DNA of 41,654 bases from Bacteroidota bacterium (GTDB lineage Bacteria > Bacteroidota > Ignavibacteria > Ignavibacteriales > Ignavibacteriaceae). The notes beneath the pieces were generated by a model. That model was not told the DNA's origin and made no database searches. It was given only the letters and a program-made list of their open reading frames with translations. The stretch lies in the NCBI GenBank assembly GCA_021813585.1, contig JAKAJV010000013.1:1-41654 (forward strand), read 5' to 3'. Positions 35,783 to 41,654 of the stretch are shown here, in pieces. How positions within the stretch are numbered: position 1 is the stretch's first letter; each line of letters starts with the position of its first letter. Position numbers and translations under genes: made by a program.

Positions 35783-36802
35783 TCAAAGTATGTTAAACCC
35801 CAGTCCCAAAGAAAGGACATTTATTTTCGAAATGTTATAATCCAAATTAACGTTAAAAATTCCAAGGCTTACCGACACGCCTGTAATAAGTCTAAAAGTA
35901 TTTTCGCCTTTTAAACTAAAATTTATATTCGTCGTAAATGAATTGCTGTTTGAATTCTGCGGTATGTATTTATAGTTTACATCAAGGTTCTCGGATTCAT
36001 ATTGAACAGCGCCATAAACATTTACAATTCCTAAAGCTTTATTTACCAATGCATCAACGGCAAGTGCATTAAGGTTAATAAACCTGTAGCCGGTCGTATC
36101 GGTTATGCCCATATTTTGATATGAAAACAGCAAATCTATATTAACAGGCAGACCGGGCAAGTATTGATTTAAATTATGCTCAATACCAAACCCGATGAAA
36201 CTTGTATTCCCATAGCTTCCAAGTTTAATAGAAGGAAGCCATCGTAAAAAAATGTCTGTCCCCATATAGGTACCGATATTTAATTGTGGGACGACTAGCG
36301 GTACAAAATCCGTCGGGACTAATCCTCCAATAGTTTTTTCTTGCCTTGTTTCGTGAATAGGATATGCAATTAAAGCAGCATAAATAGTATCATTTATTTC
36401 CACAGTAGCATTTGCCGGGTCTGCGCTCCCGAATATTGTCGGTGCGTCTTTTACAGTCGCTTTTCCAGATACCGGATATTCCTGTCCGTAAAGGTTGTAC
36501 ATAACGGTATCATAATAAACGGCACTGAACGTCTTTTCATTTGCAGGTACAAATGCACCGATTGTTTTAAGACCGAAAGATAGATGGAAACCTGTTTGTC
36601 TGTCGGCCAACGAGCTGGTTGCACTGTAAAATCCCGAATTTAAATCCGCACCGAAAGAATTTATAAAAGGCTGCAGATAAGACTGTGCGTATTCACCTGC
36701 TACTCTGCTTAAGTTATAGCTTAAGTTTTGGGGGTATAAATCGTTTATGAAAATTATAAACACTGCTATTGTTGTTATAGCTAACCGCTTCTTTATCATC
36801 AT
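35783..36802 (-). CDS. DUF6588-family outer-membrane protein
   Basis: A 339-residue exported protein with signal peptide ending DLYPQN (near residue 26). It opens with AGEYAQSYLQPFINSFGADLNSGFYSA (about 36-62), the element I associate with DUF6588 proteins of Bacteroidota relatives. Then alternating strands follow to an end of FNVNLDYNISKINVLSLGLGFNIL, as expected for a barrel. An insertion of about 60 residues (about 105-165) rich in Ala/Thr/Asp lies in an early loop. No catalytic motif is visible. The gene is alone on the minus strand, and the function of the family is unknown. Either of two adjacent ATGs could be used. Confidence 0.78.
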   Translation of the reverse strand: MMIKKRLAITTIAVFIIFINDLYPQNLSYNLSRVAGEYAQSYLQPFINSFGADLNSGFYSATSSLADRQTGFHLSFGLKTIGAFVPANEKTFSAVYYDTVMYNLYGQEYPVSGKATVKDAPTIFGSADPANATVEINDTIYAALIAYPIHETRQEKTIGGLVPTDFVPLVVPQLNIGTYMGTDIFLRWLPSIKLGSYGNTSFIGFGIEHNLNQYLPGLPVNIDLLFSYQNMGITDTTGYRFINLNALAVDALVNKALGIVNVYGAVQYESENLDVNYKYIPQNSNSNSFTTNINFSLKGENTFRLITGVSVSLGIFNVNLDYNISKINVLSLGLGFNIL

Positions 36803-37060
36803 ATTATCTTAACCCCAAAAAATGTTATCATCAATTCTATTTAACCATGCGTGTAATTTAATATAACATACAGGTAATATTTGTAAAGATAAAATTTTTA
36901 ATTTTAATATAAAGCCCGCTTCTTTATTTTTCTTTACCGATAATGAATTATGATAGCAAAATCACATATAATACGATAATAATTTTGCTTTAAACAGGTT
37001 GAGTAAATCATGCATTATTCCGTTCAGTTAAAATTAAAGCAAAGTATCGGGAAGACTGTA

Positions 37061-37128
37061 TTTAAAATTAAAAACCCCAATTTGTTTTGGGGTTTTCTTT
37101 AGCTCCGCGAGCAGGGCTCGAACCTGCA
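37061..37128. repeat. Direct repeat of 68 bp, left copy (terminator plus tRNA 3' end)
   Basis: Matches 37420-37487 with two mismatches. It contains a terminator hairpin and the T arm plus acceptor 3' part of tRNA-Asn. The two copies are 359 bp apart and enclose the GIY-YIG gene. Confidence 0.92.
37071..37096 (-). terminator. Terminator hairpin, left copy
   Basis: A 10-bp stem, AAAACCCCAA with TTGGGGTTTT, downstream of the tRNA-Asn remnant on the minus strand and followed there by TTAATTTTAAA. It is part of the duplicated 68-bp segment and may end transcription of the whole tRNA/GIY-YIG unit. Confidence 0.65.
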
Positions 37129-37160
37129 TCCCGATAGCTATCGGGATAACAGCCGAATGC
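37104..37160 (-). pseudogene. Broken tRNA-Asn, 3' portion
   Basis: On the given strand, 37104-37127 matches the T arm and acceptor 3' strand of the intact tRNA (37463-37486). Bases 37148-37160 match its anticodon loop and the 5' strand of the anticodon stem (37499-37511). Between them a 20-bp palindrome at 37128-37147 replaces the other anticodon strand and the variable loop. Beyond 37160 homology stops and the GIY-YIG stop codon follows at once. It cannot fold as a tRNA. Confidence 0.9.
37128..37147. repeat. 20-bp perfect palindrome inside tRNA remnant
   Basis: ATCCCGATAGCTATCGGGAT is a perfect palindrome located exactly at the break in the 3' tRNA remnant. The related sequence at 37576-37593 shares the same 8-bp arms. 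Confidence 0.95.
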
Positions 37161-37161
37161 C

Positions 37162-37419
37162 CTAAAACTGTATCTCTCCTCTTACCAATTTCTCTACCAT
37201 CTCTTTACTCTTCCAACTCTTAACCTTTAATTCTGCCTGATGTGCTTGTTCCCTATTCTCATATTCTTTTGTGAACTCTACTGCCCACGGACGATACCGC
37301 GACGTGAATCCTCTTTCTATCGAGTTATGATAAGTCAGTCTTCTTTCAGGATTTTGTGATATTCCGGTATAATATTTATCTGCTGTTTTTGATTTTAATA
37401 TGTATAAATAATATTTCAT
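37162..37419 (-). CDS. Small GIY-YIG nuclease-family protein
   Basis: An 85-residue single GIY-YIG domain of the UvrC N-terminal/YhbQ type. It shows YLYILKS (4-10), the YYTG variant of the second motif (16-19), the arginine segment NPERRLTYHN (23-32), and the expected glutamate in QAELKVKSWK (E63). I place the start at 37419 (MKYYLYIL). An in-frame ATG upstream at 37488 would translate part of the tRNA gene and is rejected. The start codon touches the right copy of the 68-bp direct repeat, and the stop codon touches the tRNA remnant, so the gene fills the whole space between the repeats. Such small proteins lack the DNA-binding tail of known homing enzymes. Nuclease activity and mobility are inference. 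Confidence 0.88.
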   Translation of the reverse strand: MKYYLYILKSKTADKYYTGISQNPERRLTYHNSIERGFTSRYRPWAVEFTKEYENREQAHQAELKVKSWKSKEMVEKLVRGEIQF

Positions 37420-37487
37420 TTTAAAATAAGAAACCCCAATTTGTTTTGGGGTTTTCTTTAGCTCCGCGAGCAGGGCTCGAACCTGCA
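37420..37487. repeat. Direct repeat of 68 bp, right copy
   Basis: Second copy of the segment at 37061-37128. This copy runs into the intact tRNA-Asn and ends at the base before its variable loop. Confidence 0.92.
37431..37454 (-). terminator. Terminator hairpin after intact tRNA-Asn
   Basis: A 9-bp stem, AAACCCCAA with TTGGGGTTT, 7 bp past the tRNA discriminator on the minus strand and followed there by CTTATTTTAA. It would end the tRNA transcript just before the GIY-YIG start, so the nuclease gene would be expressed only by read-through or from a promoter within the repeat. Confidence 0.65.
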
Positions 37488-37533
37488 ACCCTTCGGTTAA
37501 CAGCCGAATGCTCCACCATTGAGCTATCGCGGA
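37462..37533 (-). tRNA. tRNA-Asn (anticodon GTT)
   Basis: Intact cloverleaf on the minus strand: 7-bp acceptor TCCGCGA/TCGCGGA, D arm GCTC/GAGC, anticodon arm TTCGG-CTGTTAA-CCGAA with GTT, and T arm GCAGG-TTCGAGC-CCTGC. The discriminator is G, and no CCA is encoded. It is the only complete copy at this locus and lies between two broken copies. The promoter candidate at 37646-37675 would read through the 5' remnant first. Confidence 0.97.
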
Positions 37534-37564
37534 ATAATTTTCTTTTTTTTTATTTCCGTTTACT

Positions 37565-37614
37565 CTTCGGTTAACATCCCGATCAATCGGGATCCACCAT
37601 TGAGCTATCGCGGA
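37565..37614 (-). pseudogene. Broken tRNA-Asn, 5' portion
   Basis: On the given strand, 37594-37614 matches the acceptor 5' strand and D arm of the intact tRNA (37513-37533). Bases 37565-37575 match its anticodon loop and 3' stem strand (37491-37501). An 18-bp near-palindrome (37576-37593) replaces the 11 bases between. It is the mirror image of the other remnant: together their outer parts make a tRNA without an anticodon arm. Confidence 0.9.
37576..37593. repeat. 18-bp palindrome inside tRNA remnant
   Basis: ATCCCGATCAATCGGGAT has 8-bp arms identical to those at 37128-37147 but a 2-base centre. It sits exactly at the break in the 5' tRNA remnant. Confidence 0.95.
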
Positions 37615-37645
37615 ATAATATTTTTATCCTCTTTTAAAGATTTTT

Positions 37646-37675
37646 ATTATATAATCTCTCTAAAACGGAGATCAA
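37646..37675 (-). promoter_or_regulatory. Candidate sigma-70 promoter of the tRNA-Asn locus
   Basis: On the minus strand, TTGATC (37675-37670) and TATAAT (37651-37646) are 18 bases apart. Transcription would begin near 37639, about 25 bp before the 5' tRNA remnant and about 105 bp before the intact tRNA. This lies in the 331-bp gap before the MacA-like gene. Confidence 0.45.
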
Positions 37676-37682
37676 AAATAAA

Positions 37683-37701
37683 GACAAATGCCAAATTTGT
37701 C
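37683..37701. promoter_or_regulatory. Inverted repeat, possible operator
   Basis: GACAAAT and ATTTGTC flank a 5-base centre, between the divergent tRNA promoter candidate and the MacA-like gene. It could bind a dimeric regulator. No regulator gene is adjacent, and the remaining gap up to 37945 shows nothing else. Confidence 0.3.
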
Positions 37702-37945
37702 AAGCTTTATTAAGTCATAAAACATTTAATTTTTTAGTAATTAAAAATCATCCTGCGCATTAAGCCAAAAGTATATATGCATAATTATTACCTATAAACA
37801 ATGTGTACCAGAATACATCGATTTATTTTTATTAAACTGGACAAAAATAAATCATGTCAAAACCAGTACAAGGAAACGAAAGGAAAACAGAAATAATTGT
37901 TTATGGAACCTCATTATCTTCGCTACAAATATTAAGGTAAATCAA

Positions 37946-39223
37946 ATGAAAAAGAAAATAATCTTTACCGGCGTTATAGCAATTTTGTTAATCGCTGCCG
38001 CAGTTATATTTATAAAAAGCAAAGATGCGCCTAAAGTCAACTTCAGGACAACAGAAATCAAATCCGGAAACATAAATTTAACTGTAACGGCAACCGGCCA
38101 ACTTAGCGCCGTTACTACTGTCGATGTAGGTACTCAAGTTTCCGGCACGATAGTAAAGCTTAATGCCGATTTCAATTCTAAAGTTCATAGAGGTGAGATT
38201 ATAGCCGTACTCGACACTACAACACTTTACGCTGCAGTTGAAGATGCTGAGGCAAATCTAAATCATATTAAGGCACAAATTATTGCAGCCAAGAGCAATT
38301 ATAAAACAGAAAAATCCTTATACGAAAAGAAACTTGACTCGCAGATAAATTATGATTTAGCGCTTTCAAATTACAAATCCCTAATCGCTCAGGAACAACA
38401 GGCAAAAGCAGACCTGCAGAAAGCGCAAATAAATCTTAAATATGCTACCATAAAAGCTCCGATAAACGGAATAGTAATTTCCAGGAACGTGGATGTGGGT
38501 CAGACCGTTGCCGCCAGCCTTTCTGCACCAACGCTTTTTACAATTGCGAACGATCTTAAGAATATGCAGGTACAGGCTGAAGTAGATGAATCCGACATAG
38601 GAAAAGTGAAAGTTGGTCAGGAAGTTAGCTTTACCGTCGACGCATATCCGGATCAAACCTTTCATGGAATAGTTTCCCAGGTAAGATTAGCTCCACAGGA
38701 AATTCAAAATGTTGTTAACTACACTGTAATTATAAATGTAAATAACGATAAATTATTACTGATGCCGGGAATGACTGCAACGGTGTCAATCTACGTTGCT
38801 CATAAGGACGACGTTTTGGAGATACCGGATATAGCATTCTATTTTCAGCCTTCTGAAAATATTATTGAGCATTCTTATACTTCTAATAATGAAAACAACA
38901 ATAGTGCAAATCCCGATAAGCAGCAGATGACAAGAGGAAAAAGATTCGGCGCAGGCAATAACAAACATTTCCGCGGCAAAAATGATTCTTTGGTTCAAGA
39001 GAATAAACAGACCATTTGGCTGCTGGATAAAAATCAGAAAGTTTATCCGGTAAAAGTAAAAACCGGATTAGACGACGGGACATATACTCAAATTGAAAAC
39101 CAGAATTTAAAAGCAGGCGAGGAAGTTGTTCTAGGCACTTTAAGTGCCAGCGTTCCACAGTCGAAAAATGTGAATCCTTTTGCACCGCAAAACAGATTTC
39201 GCGGTAGAAACAAAGGCAGGTAA
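37946..39223 (+). CDS. Periplasmic adaptor (membrane fusion) protein, MacA-like
   Basis: A 425-residue HlyD/RND-type adaptor. It has an N-terminal membrane anchor (about 5-23), a lipoyl half-motif beginning LTVTATGQLSAVTTVDVGTQVSGTI (about 45-69), an alpha-helical hairpin (about 92-150), the second lipoyl half IKAPINGIVISRNVDVGQTV (about 167-186), then beta-barrel and membrane-proximal domains. A linker of about 40 residues (about 312-350) rich in Asn, Lys and Arg interrupts the membrane-proximal part and is unusual. The C-terminus is also basic (FRGRNKGR). It heads a three-gene MacAB-type unit; the ATPase starts 4 bp after its stop. The outer-membrane TolC partner is not in the window. Confidence 0.9.
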   Translation: MKKKIIFTGVIAILLIAAAVIFIKSKDAPKVNFRTTEIKSGNINLTVTATGQLSAVTTVDVGTQVSGTIVKLNADFNSKVHRGEIIAVLDTTTLYAAVEDAEANLNHIKAQIIAAKSNYKTEKSLYEKKLDSQINYDLALSNYKSLIAQEQQAKADLQKAQINLKYATIKAPINGIVISRNVDVGQTVAASLSAPTLFTIANDLKNMQVQAEVDESDIGKVKVGQEVSFTVDAYPDQTFHGIVSQVRLAPQEIQNVVNYTVIINVNNDKLLLMPGMTATVSIYVAHKDDVLEIPDIAFYFQPSENIIEHSYTSNNENNNSANPDKQQMTRGKRFGAGNNKHFRGKNDSLVQENKQTIWLLDKNQKVYPVKVKTGLDDGTYTQIENQNLKAGEEVVLGTLSASVPQSKNVNPFAPQNRFRGRNKGR

Positions 39224-39227
39224 AATT

Positions 39228-39995
39228 ATGGAATCCGAAAATTCAAATGATTCGATTATAAAAGTAGAAAACCTGGTAAAGGTTTATAAAGTAGGAGAAA
39301 TAGAAATACCTGCAATTAGAGGTGTTTCTTTAGAAGTTACCAGGGGAGAATTTGTTGCGATAATGGGTGCTTCCGGCTCGGGTAAATCTACGTTCATGAA
39401 CATCCTTGGCTGCCTGGATGTTCCTACATTGGGCAGTTACGCTTTAGAAGGAACCCAAATAAGTAAGCTAACAAGGGATCAACTGGCAAAAATCAGAAAT
39501 AATAAAATCGGATTTGTCTTCCAGGGATTTAACCTTTTATCTAGAACAACGGCCATTGAGAATGTTGAGCTCCCGTTATATTATAAGCGCATTGGTACAA
39601 AGCTGAGAAGAGAGCTGGCAATGCAGGCTCTAGAATCGGTTGGATTGAAGGACCGGGCTCACCATACTCCCAACCAGTTATCGGGTGGACAGCAGCAGAG
39701 AGTTGCTATTGCACGCGCCCTAGCAACACAGCCGTCTCTTATTTTAGCCGATGAACCGACCGGAAATCTGGACAGCCGCACCAGTGTCGAAATTATGGAA
39801 ATATTTCAGAAGCTAAACGACAACAATATTACAATTGTATTGGTAACTCATGAAAAGGATATTGCCGAGTTTGCTAAAAGAAACGTGTTCTTTAAAGACG
39901 GCAGGATTAACTTGGATATGCAGGTTAATCCTAGGAAAAATGCAAACCTTGTCTTAGAATCGATGCCGGTTAACATTGAAGAGGAAGTAGTATGA
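39228..39995 (+). CDS. ABC transporter ATPase, MacB/LolD type
   Basis: A 255-residue ATPase with Walker [10 protein letters not shown] (47-55), Q-loop FVFQGFNLL (about 97-105), signature LSGGQQQR (151-158), Walker [13 protein letters not shown] (171-182) and switch H208 (LVTHEKD). I chose the ATG at 39228, just after the adaptor's stop; an earlier in-frame start would lie inside the adaptor gene. The C-terminus carries about 25 extra residues beyond the family core. It overlaps the permease start by 4 bp (ATGA). With the neighbours it forms a MacAB-like exporter in which ATPase and permease are separate chains rather than fused as in E. coli MacB. Confidence 0.95.
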   Translation: MESENSNDSIIKVENLVKVYKVGEIEIPAIRGVSLEVTRGEFVAIMGASGSGKSTFMNILGCLDVPTLGSYALEGTQISKLTRDQLAKIRNNKIGFVFQGFNLLSRTTAIENVELPLYYKRIGTKLRRELAMQALESVGLKDRAHHTPNQLSGGQQQRVAIARALATQPSLILADEPTGNLDSRTSVEIMEIFQKLNDNNITIVLVTHEKDIAEFAKRNVFFKDGRINLDMQVNPRKNANLVLESMPVNIEEEVV

Positions 39996-41212
39996 ATATA
40001 CTAAATGTAATTAAGGTAGCAATACTTTCCCTGGGAAGAAATAAAATGCGTTCCTTCCTTACTATGCTTGGAATTATAATTGGCGTTGCGGCTGTAATAG
40101 CAATGCTTGCAGTGGGACAAGGTGCAAAATCTGCAATACAAACGCAGATACAAAGCCTTGGTACCAATATGATCATAGTTTTCCCGTCGGCTGTTTCGCA
40201 GGGCGGTGTAAGTACGGGTGCCGGCACCAGCATTAAGCTAACGCCTGAAGATGCTGCTGCCATAGCTAACGAATGCCCATCGGTTGAATATGTTTCTCCG
40301 GTCATTCATACTTCCGCACAGACAATTTATAAGAACATGAACTGGAGAACCGAGATTCAAGCGGGCAATACAAATTATTTTCAAATTAGAAATTGGACTC
40401 TTCAATCAGGCAATTTTTTCAATGAGAATGATATTAAGAGCGATGCCAACGTATGCCTGCTTGGGCAGACAGTAGTACAGAATTTATTCGGCACAAGCGT
40501 TAATCCTGTAGGCCAGTTAATAAGAATAAATAACCTGCCATTTAAAGTTATCGGGGTTTTAAATGCAAAAGGTCAAACGGCAATGGGTAATGACCAGGAT
40601 GATATTATAATAGCCCCTTTTACTACAGTGCAGACAAAAATGCTGGGATGGACGTGGGTTAATGTAATCCTGGCTTCGGCTCAATCTTCGGCGGCTATTA
40701 ACGACGCAGAGCAGCAGATAACTGAGGTCCTACGCTCGCGGCATCATTTGCAAACATGGGAGCCGAACGATTTTACTGTTAGGACTCAAACCGATATAGC
40801 AACCGCCGCCGAATCGACATCGAGGGTATTAACAATTCTCTTGGCAAGCATTGCGTCCGTCTCACTTATAGTAGGAGGCATTGGTATAATGAATATTATG
40901 CTTGTTTCGGTAACAGAGAGGACGAGGGAAATCGGCATCAGGATGTCTATAGGAGCCAGAGGGAAAGATATACTATACCAGTTTTTAATAGAGGCCATTA
41001 TGCTGAGTCTTTTGGGTGGCTTAATAGGAGTGCTGCTGGGGATAACAGCCTCGGATTTAATCTCTTCTATAGCAAAATGGACAACACTGATTTCACCGGA
41101 ATCAATAATTCTATCTTTCGGTTTTTCAGGCGCAGTGGGAGTGTTCTTCGGTTTTTACCCGGCAAGAAAAGCCGCAATGCTTAACCCGATTGATGCATTA
41201 AGGTACGAATAA
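39992..41212 (+). CDS. ABC transporter permease, MacB/FtsX type
   Basis: A 406-residue permease with four membrane segments: one near the N-terminus (about 20-42, within MRSFLTMLGIIIGVAAVIAML), then a large periplasmic MacB-PCD domain (about 50-245). Three C-terminal segments follow in the FtsX domain, which contains the typical VGGIGIMNIMLVSVTERTREIGIRMSIGA and ends FYPARKAAMLNPIDALRYE. It is complete. Substrates of the family include antibiotics, peptides and lipoproteins; the sequence does not tell which. It ends the operon, and a strong hairpin terminator follows 9 bp later. Confidence 0.95.
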   Translation: MNILNVIKVAILSLGRNKMRSFLTMLGIIIGVAAVIAMLAVGQGAKSAIQTQIQSLGTNMIIVFPSAVSQGGVSTGAGTSIKLTPEDAAAIANECPSVEYVSPVIHTSAQTIYKNMNWRTEIQAGNTNYFQIRNWTLQSGNFFNENDIKSDANVCLLGQTVVQNLFGTSVNPVGQLIRINNLPFKVIGVLNAKGQTAMGNDQDDIIIAPFTTVQTKMLGWTWVNVILASAQSSAAINDAEQQITEVLRSRHHLQTWEPNDFTVRTQTDIATAAESTSRVLTILLASIASVSLIVGGIGIMNIMLVSVTERTREIGIRMSIGARGKDILYQFLIEAIMLSLLGGLIGVLLGITASDLISSIAKWTTLISPESIILSFGFSGAVGVFFGFYPARKAAMLNPIDALRYE

Positions 41213-41220
41213 AAATTAAA

Positions 41221-41245
41221 GCCGTTAGTTTCCTAACGGCTTTTT
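41221..41245. terminator. Terminator of the MacAB-like operon, possibly bidirectional
   Basis: An 8-bp stem, GCCGTTAG/CTAACGGC with loop TTTC, is followed by five T residues on the + strand. On the minus strand the stem is followed by TTTAATTTTT, so it may also end the convergent barrel gene whose stop is at 41314. Confidence 0.9.
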
Positions 41246-41313
41246 ATGCTGTATTAGGAGAGGGGTATGAACAAATTCAAAGTTTCAGCAGTGAAGACCG
41301 CGCTTTTAAATTT

Positions 41314-41654
41314 TTAGTAAGCGAAGCCGACCGATATATAATGGACGTTTCCGAAAAGTCCGAAGGGCTCGATTGCATAATCGACTCTAAGCGGAATACC
41401 GGAAACATCGGCTTTAACGCCAACGCCTGCCGTCCAGCTTCTTTCATCGTAATTAAACATATACCCTGCACTCGCGGTAAAGTAATCCAGAAAATGATAC
41501 TCGACCCCGAACTTTGCCTTTTCTCCAAAGTCCCTCGGATGCCTGGACTCGAAGCTTACAATAATTGATTTGGCGGTTTCATCATCTAATAAAAATTGAA
41601 GCGGCTTTACCGTAGCGCTAAAGCTGACTTCAAACGTCAGCTAGAAATCCGAAT
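41314..41654 (-). pseudogene. PorV/PorQ-type barrel protein, C-terminal part, truncated by the window edge; in-frame TAG near the edge
   Basis: The minus-strand frame ending at 41314 reads LTFEVSFSATVKPLQFLLDD (from 41640), ESRHPRDFGEKAKFGVEYHF, SAGYMFNYDERSW, and a closing strand VDYAIEPFGLFGNVHYISVGFAY. This is the C-terminal barrel pattern of PorV/PorQ-like proteins, with final aromatic residue as expected. Going upstream, an in-frame TAG occurs at 41643-41641 after SDF, with no start codon between, so the frame is broken there. This could be a real pseudogene, a sequencing or assembly error at the contig end, or a frameshift. It converges with the MacAB-like operon. Confidence 0.65.

Noticed and set aside
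37420-37488. Longer GIY-YIG reading frame starting at 37488
   Set aside because: The extra 23 residues translate the T arm of the intact tRNA-Asn and its terminator; the family N-terminus begins at 37419.
41267-41317. 16-codon + strand frame with an excellent ribosome-binding site (AGGAG before ATG)
   Set aside because: It lies between the MacAB terminator and the convergent barrel gene and overlaps that gene's stop; too short to support as a gene without conservation data.
1-41654. CRISPR array, prophage or insertion sequence
   Set aside because: No regularly spaced direct repeats, no Cas, integrase, transposase or structural phage genes were seen on either strand.

Overview
This window looks like a chromosomal stretch of a Gram-negative, rod-type Bacteroidota/Ignavibacteriota-like bacterium, most likely class Ignavibacteria or a close relative. 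That placement is inferred from gene content: type IX secretion (T9SS) C-terminal sorting tails, PorV/PorQ-type barrels, DUF6588 and OMP_b-brl_3 outer-membrane proteins, a System I cytochrome c maturation cluster with a cysteine-type CcmE, frequent gene starts without a Shine-Dalgarno site, and moderate GC. Gene density is high and nothing resembles a prophage or a large genomic island.

Layout. 1-75: a REP-like double hairpin. 204-5585: a tight + strand cluster of lysA, a Tat-signal LD-carboxypeptidase, a putative lipoprotein and priA. 5587-6500: a minus-strand Yip1-type membrane protein with its own terminator. 6687-14003: + strand housekeeping and metabolic genes (tryptophanase, a DUF4905-like protein, AMMECR1-Memo-DUF2520 translationally coupled, glycyl-tRNA synthetase, a TPR protein). 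14007-14948: a convergent PorV/PorQ-family barrel. 15172-18106: HtpX, an unknown membrane protein, a BamD-like lipoprotein and an acyl-CoA thioesterase. 18048-28955: a run containing an FG-GAP secreted protein, two tandem secreted metalloproteases with T9SS tails, and ccmABCDEF ending in a strong terminator. 29034-36802: a TPR protein, a decayed glycoside hydrolase family 2 tail, a lone response regulator, a TonB-type receptor, an ATP-cone/uridine-kinase fusion and a DUF6588 barrel. 37061-37620: an unusual tRNA-Asn locus. 37946-41245: a MacAB-type efflux operon with terminator, followed by the 3' end of another PorV/PorQ-type barrel that runs off the window.

The most interesting structure is the tRNA-Asn locus at 37061-37620. 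An intact tRNA-Asn(GTT) and a small GIY-YIG nuclease gene lie between two broken parts of a second tRNA-Asn. The outer parts reassemble into a tRNA lacking its anticodon arm. At each break sits an 18-20 bp palindrome, and the inner edges end within the anticodon triplet. The sequence reads like a cassette that disrupted a tRNA gene while carrying a replacement copy, although tandem tRNA duplication followed by decay remains possible.

How the genes connect: lysA and the LD-carboxypeptidase act on meso-diaminopimelate and muropeptides. The ccm genes build c-type cytochromes through a variant System I: CcmE carries CxxxY rather than the heme-binding histidine, and no ccmG/ccmH is seen in the window. 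The metalloproteases and the PorV/PorQ barrels point to T9SS export. BamD, the TonB receptor, DUF6588 and MacAB belong to envelope assembly and transport.
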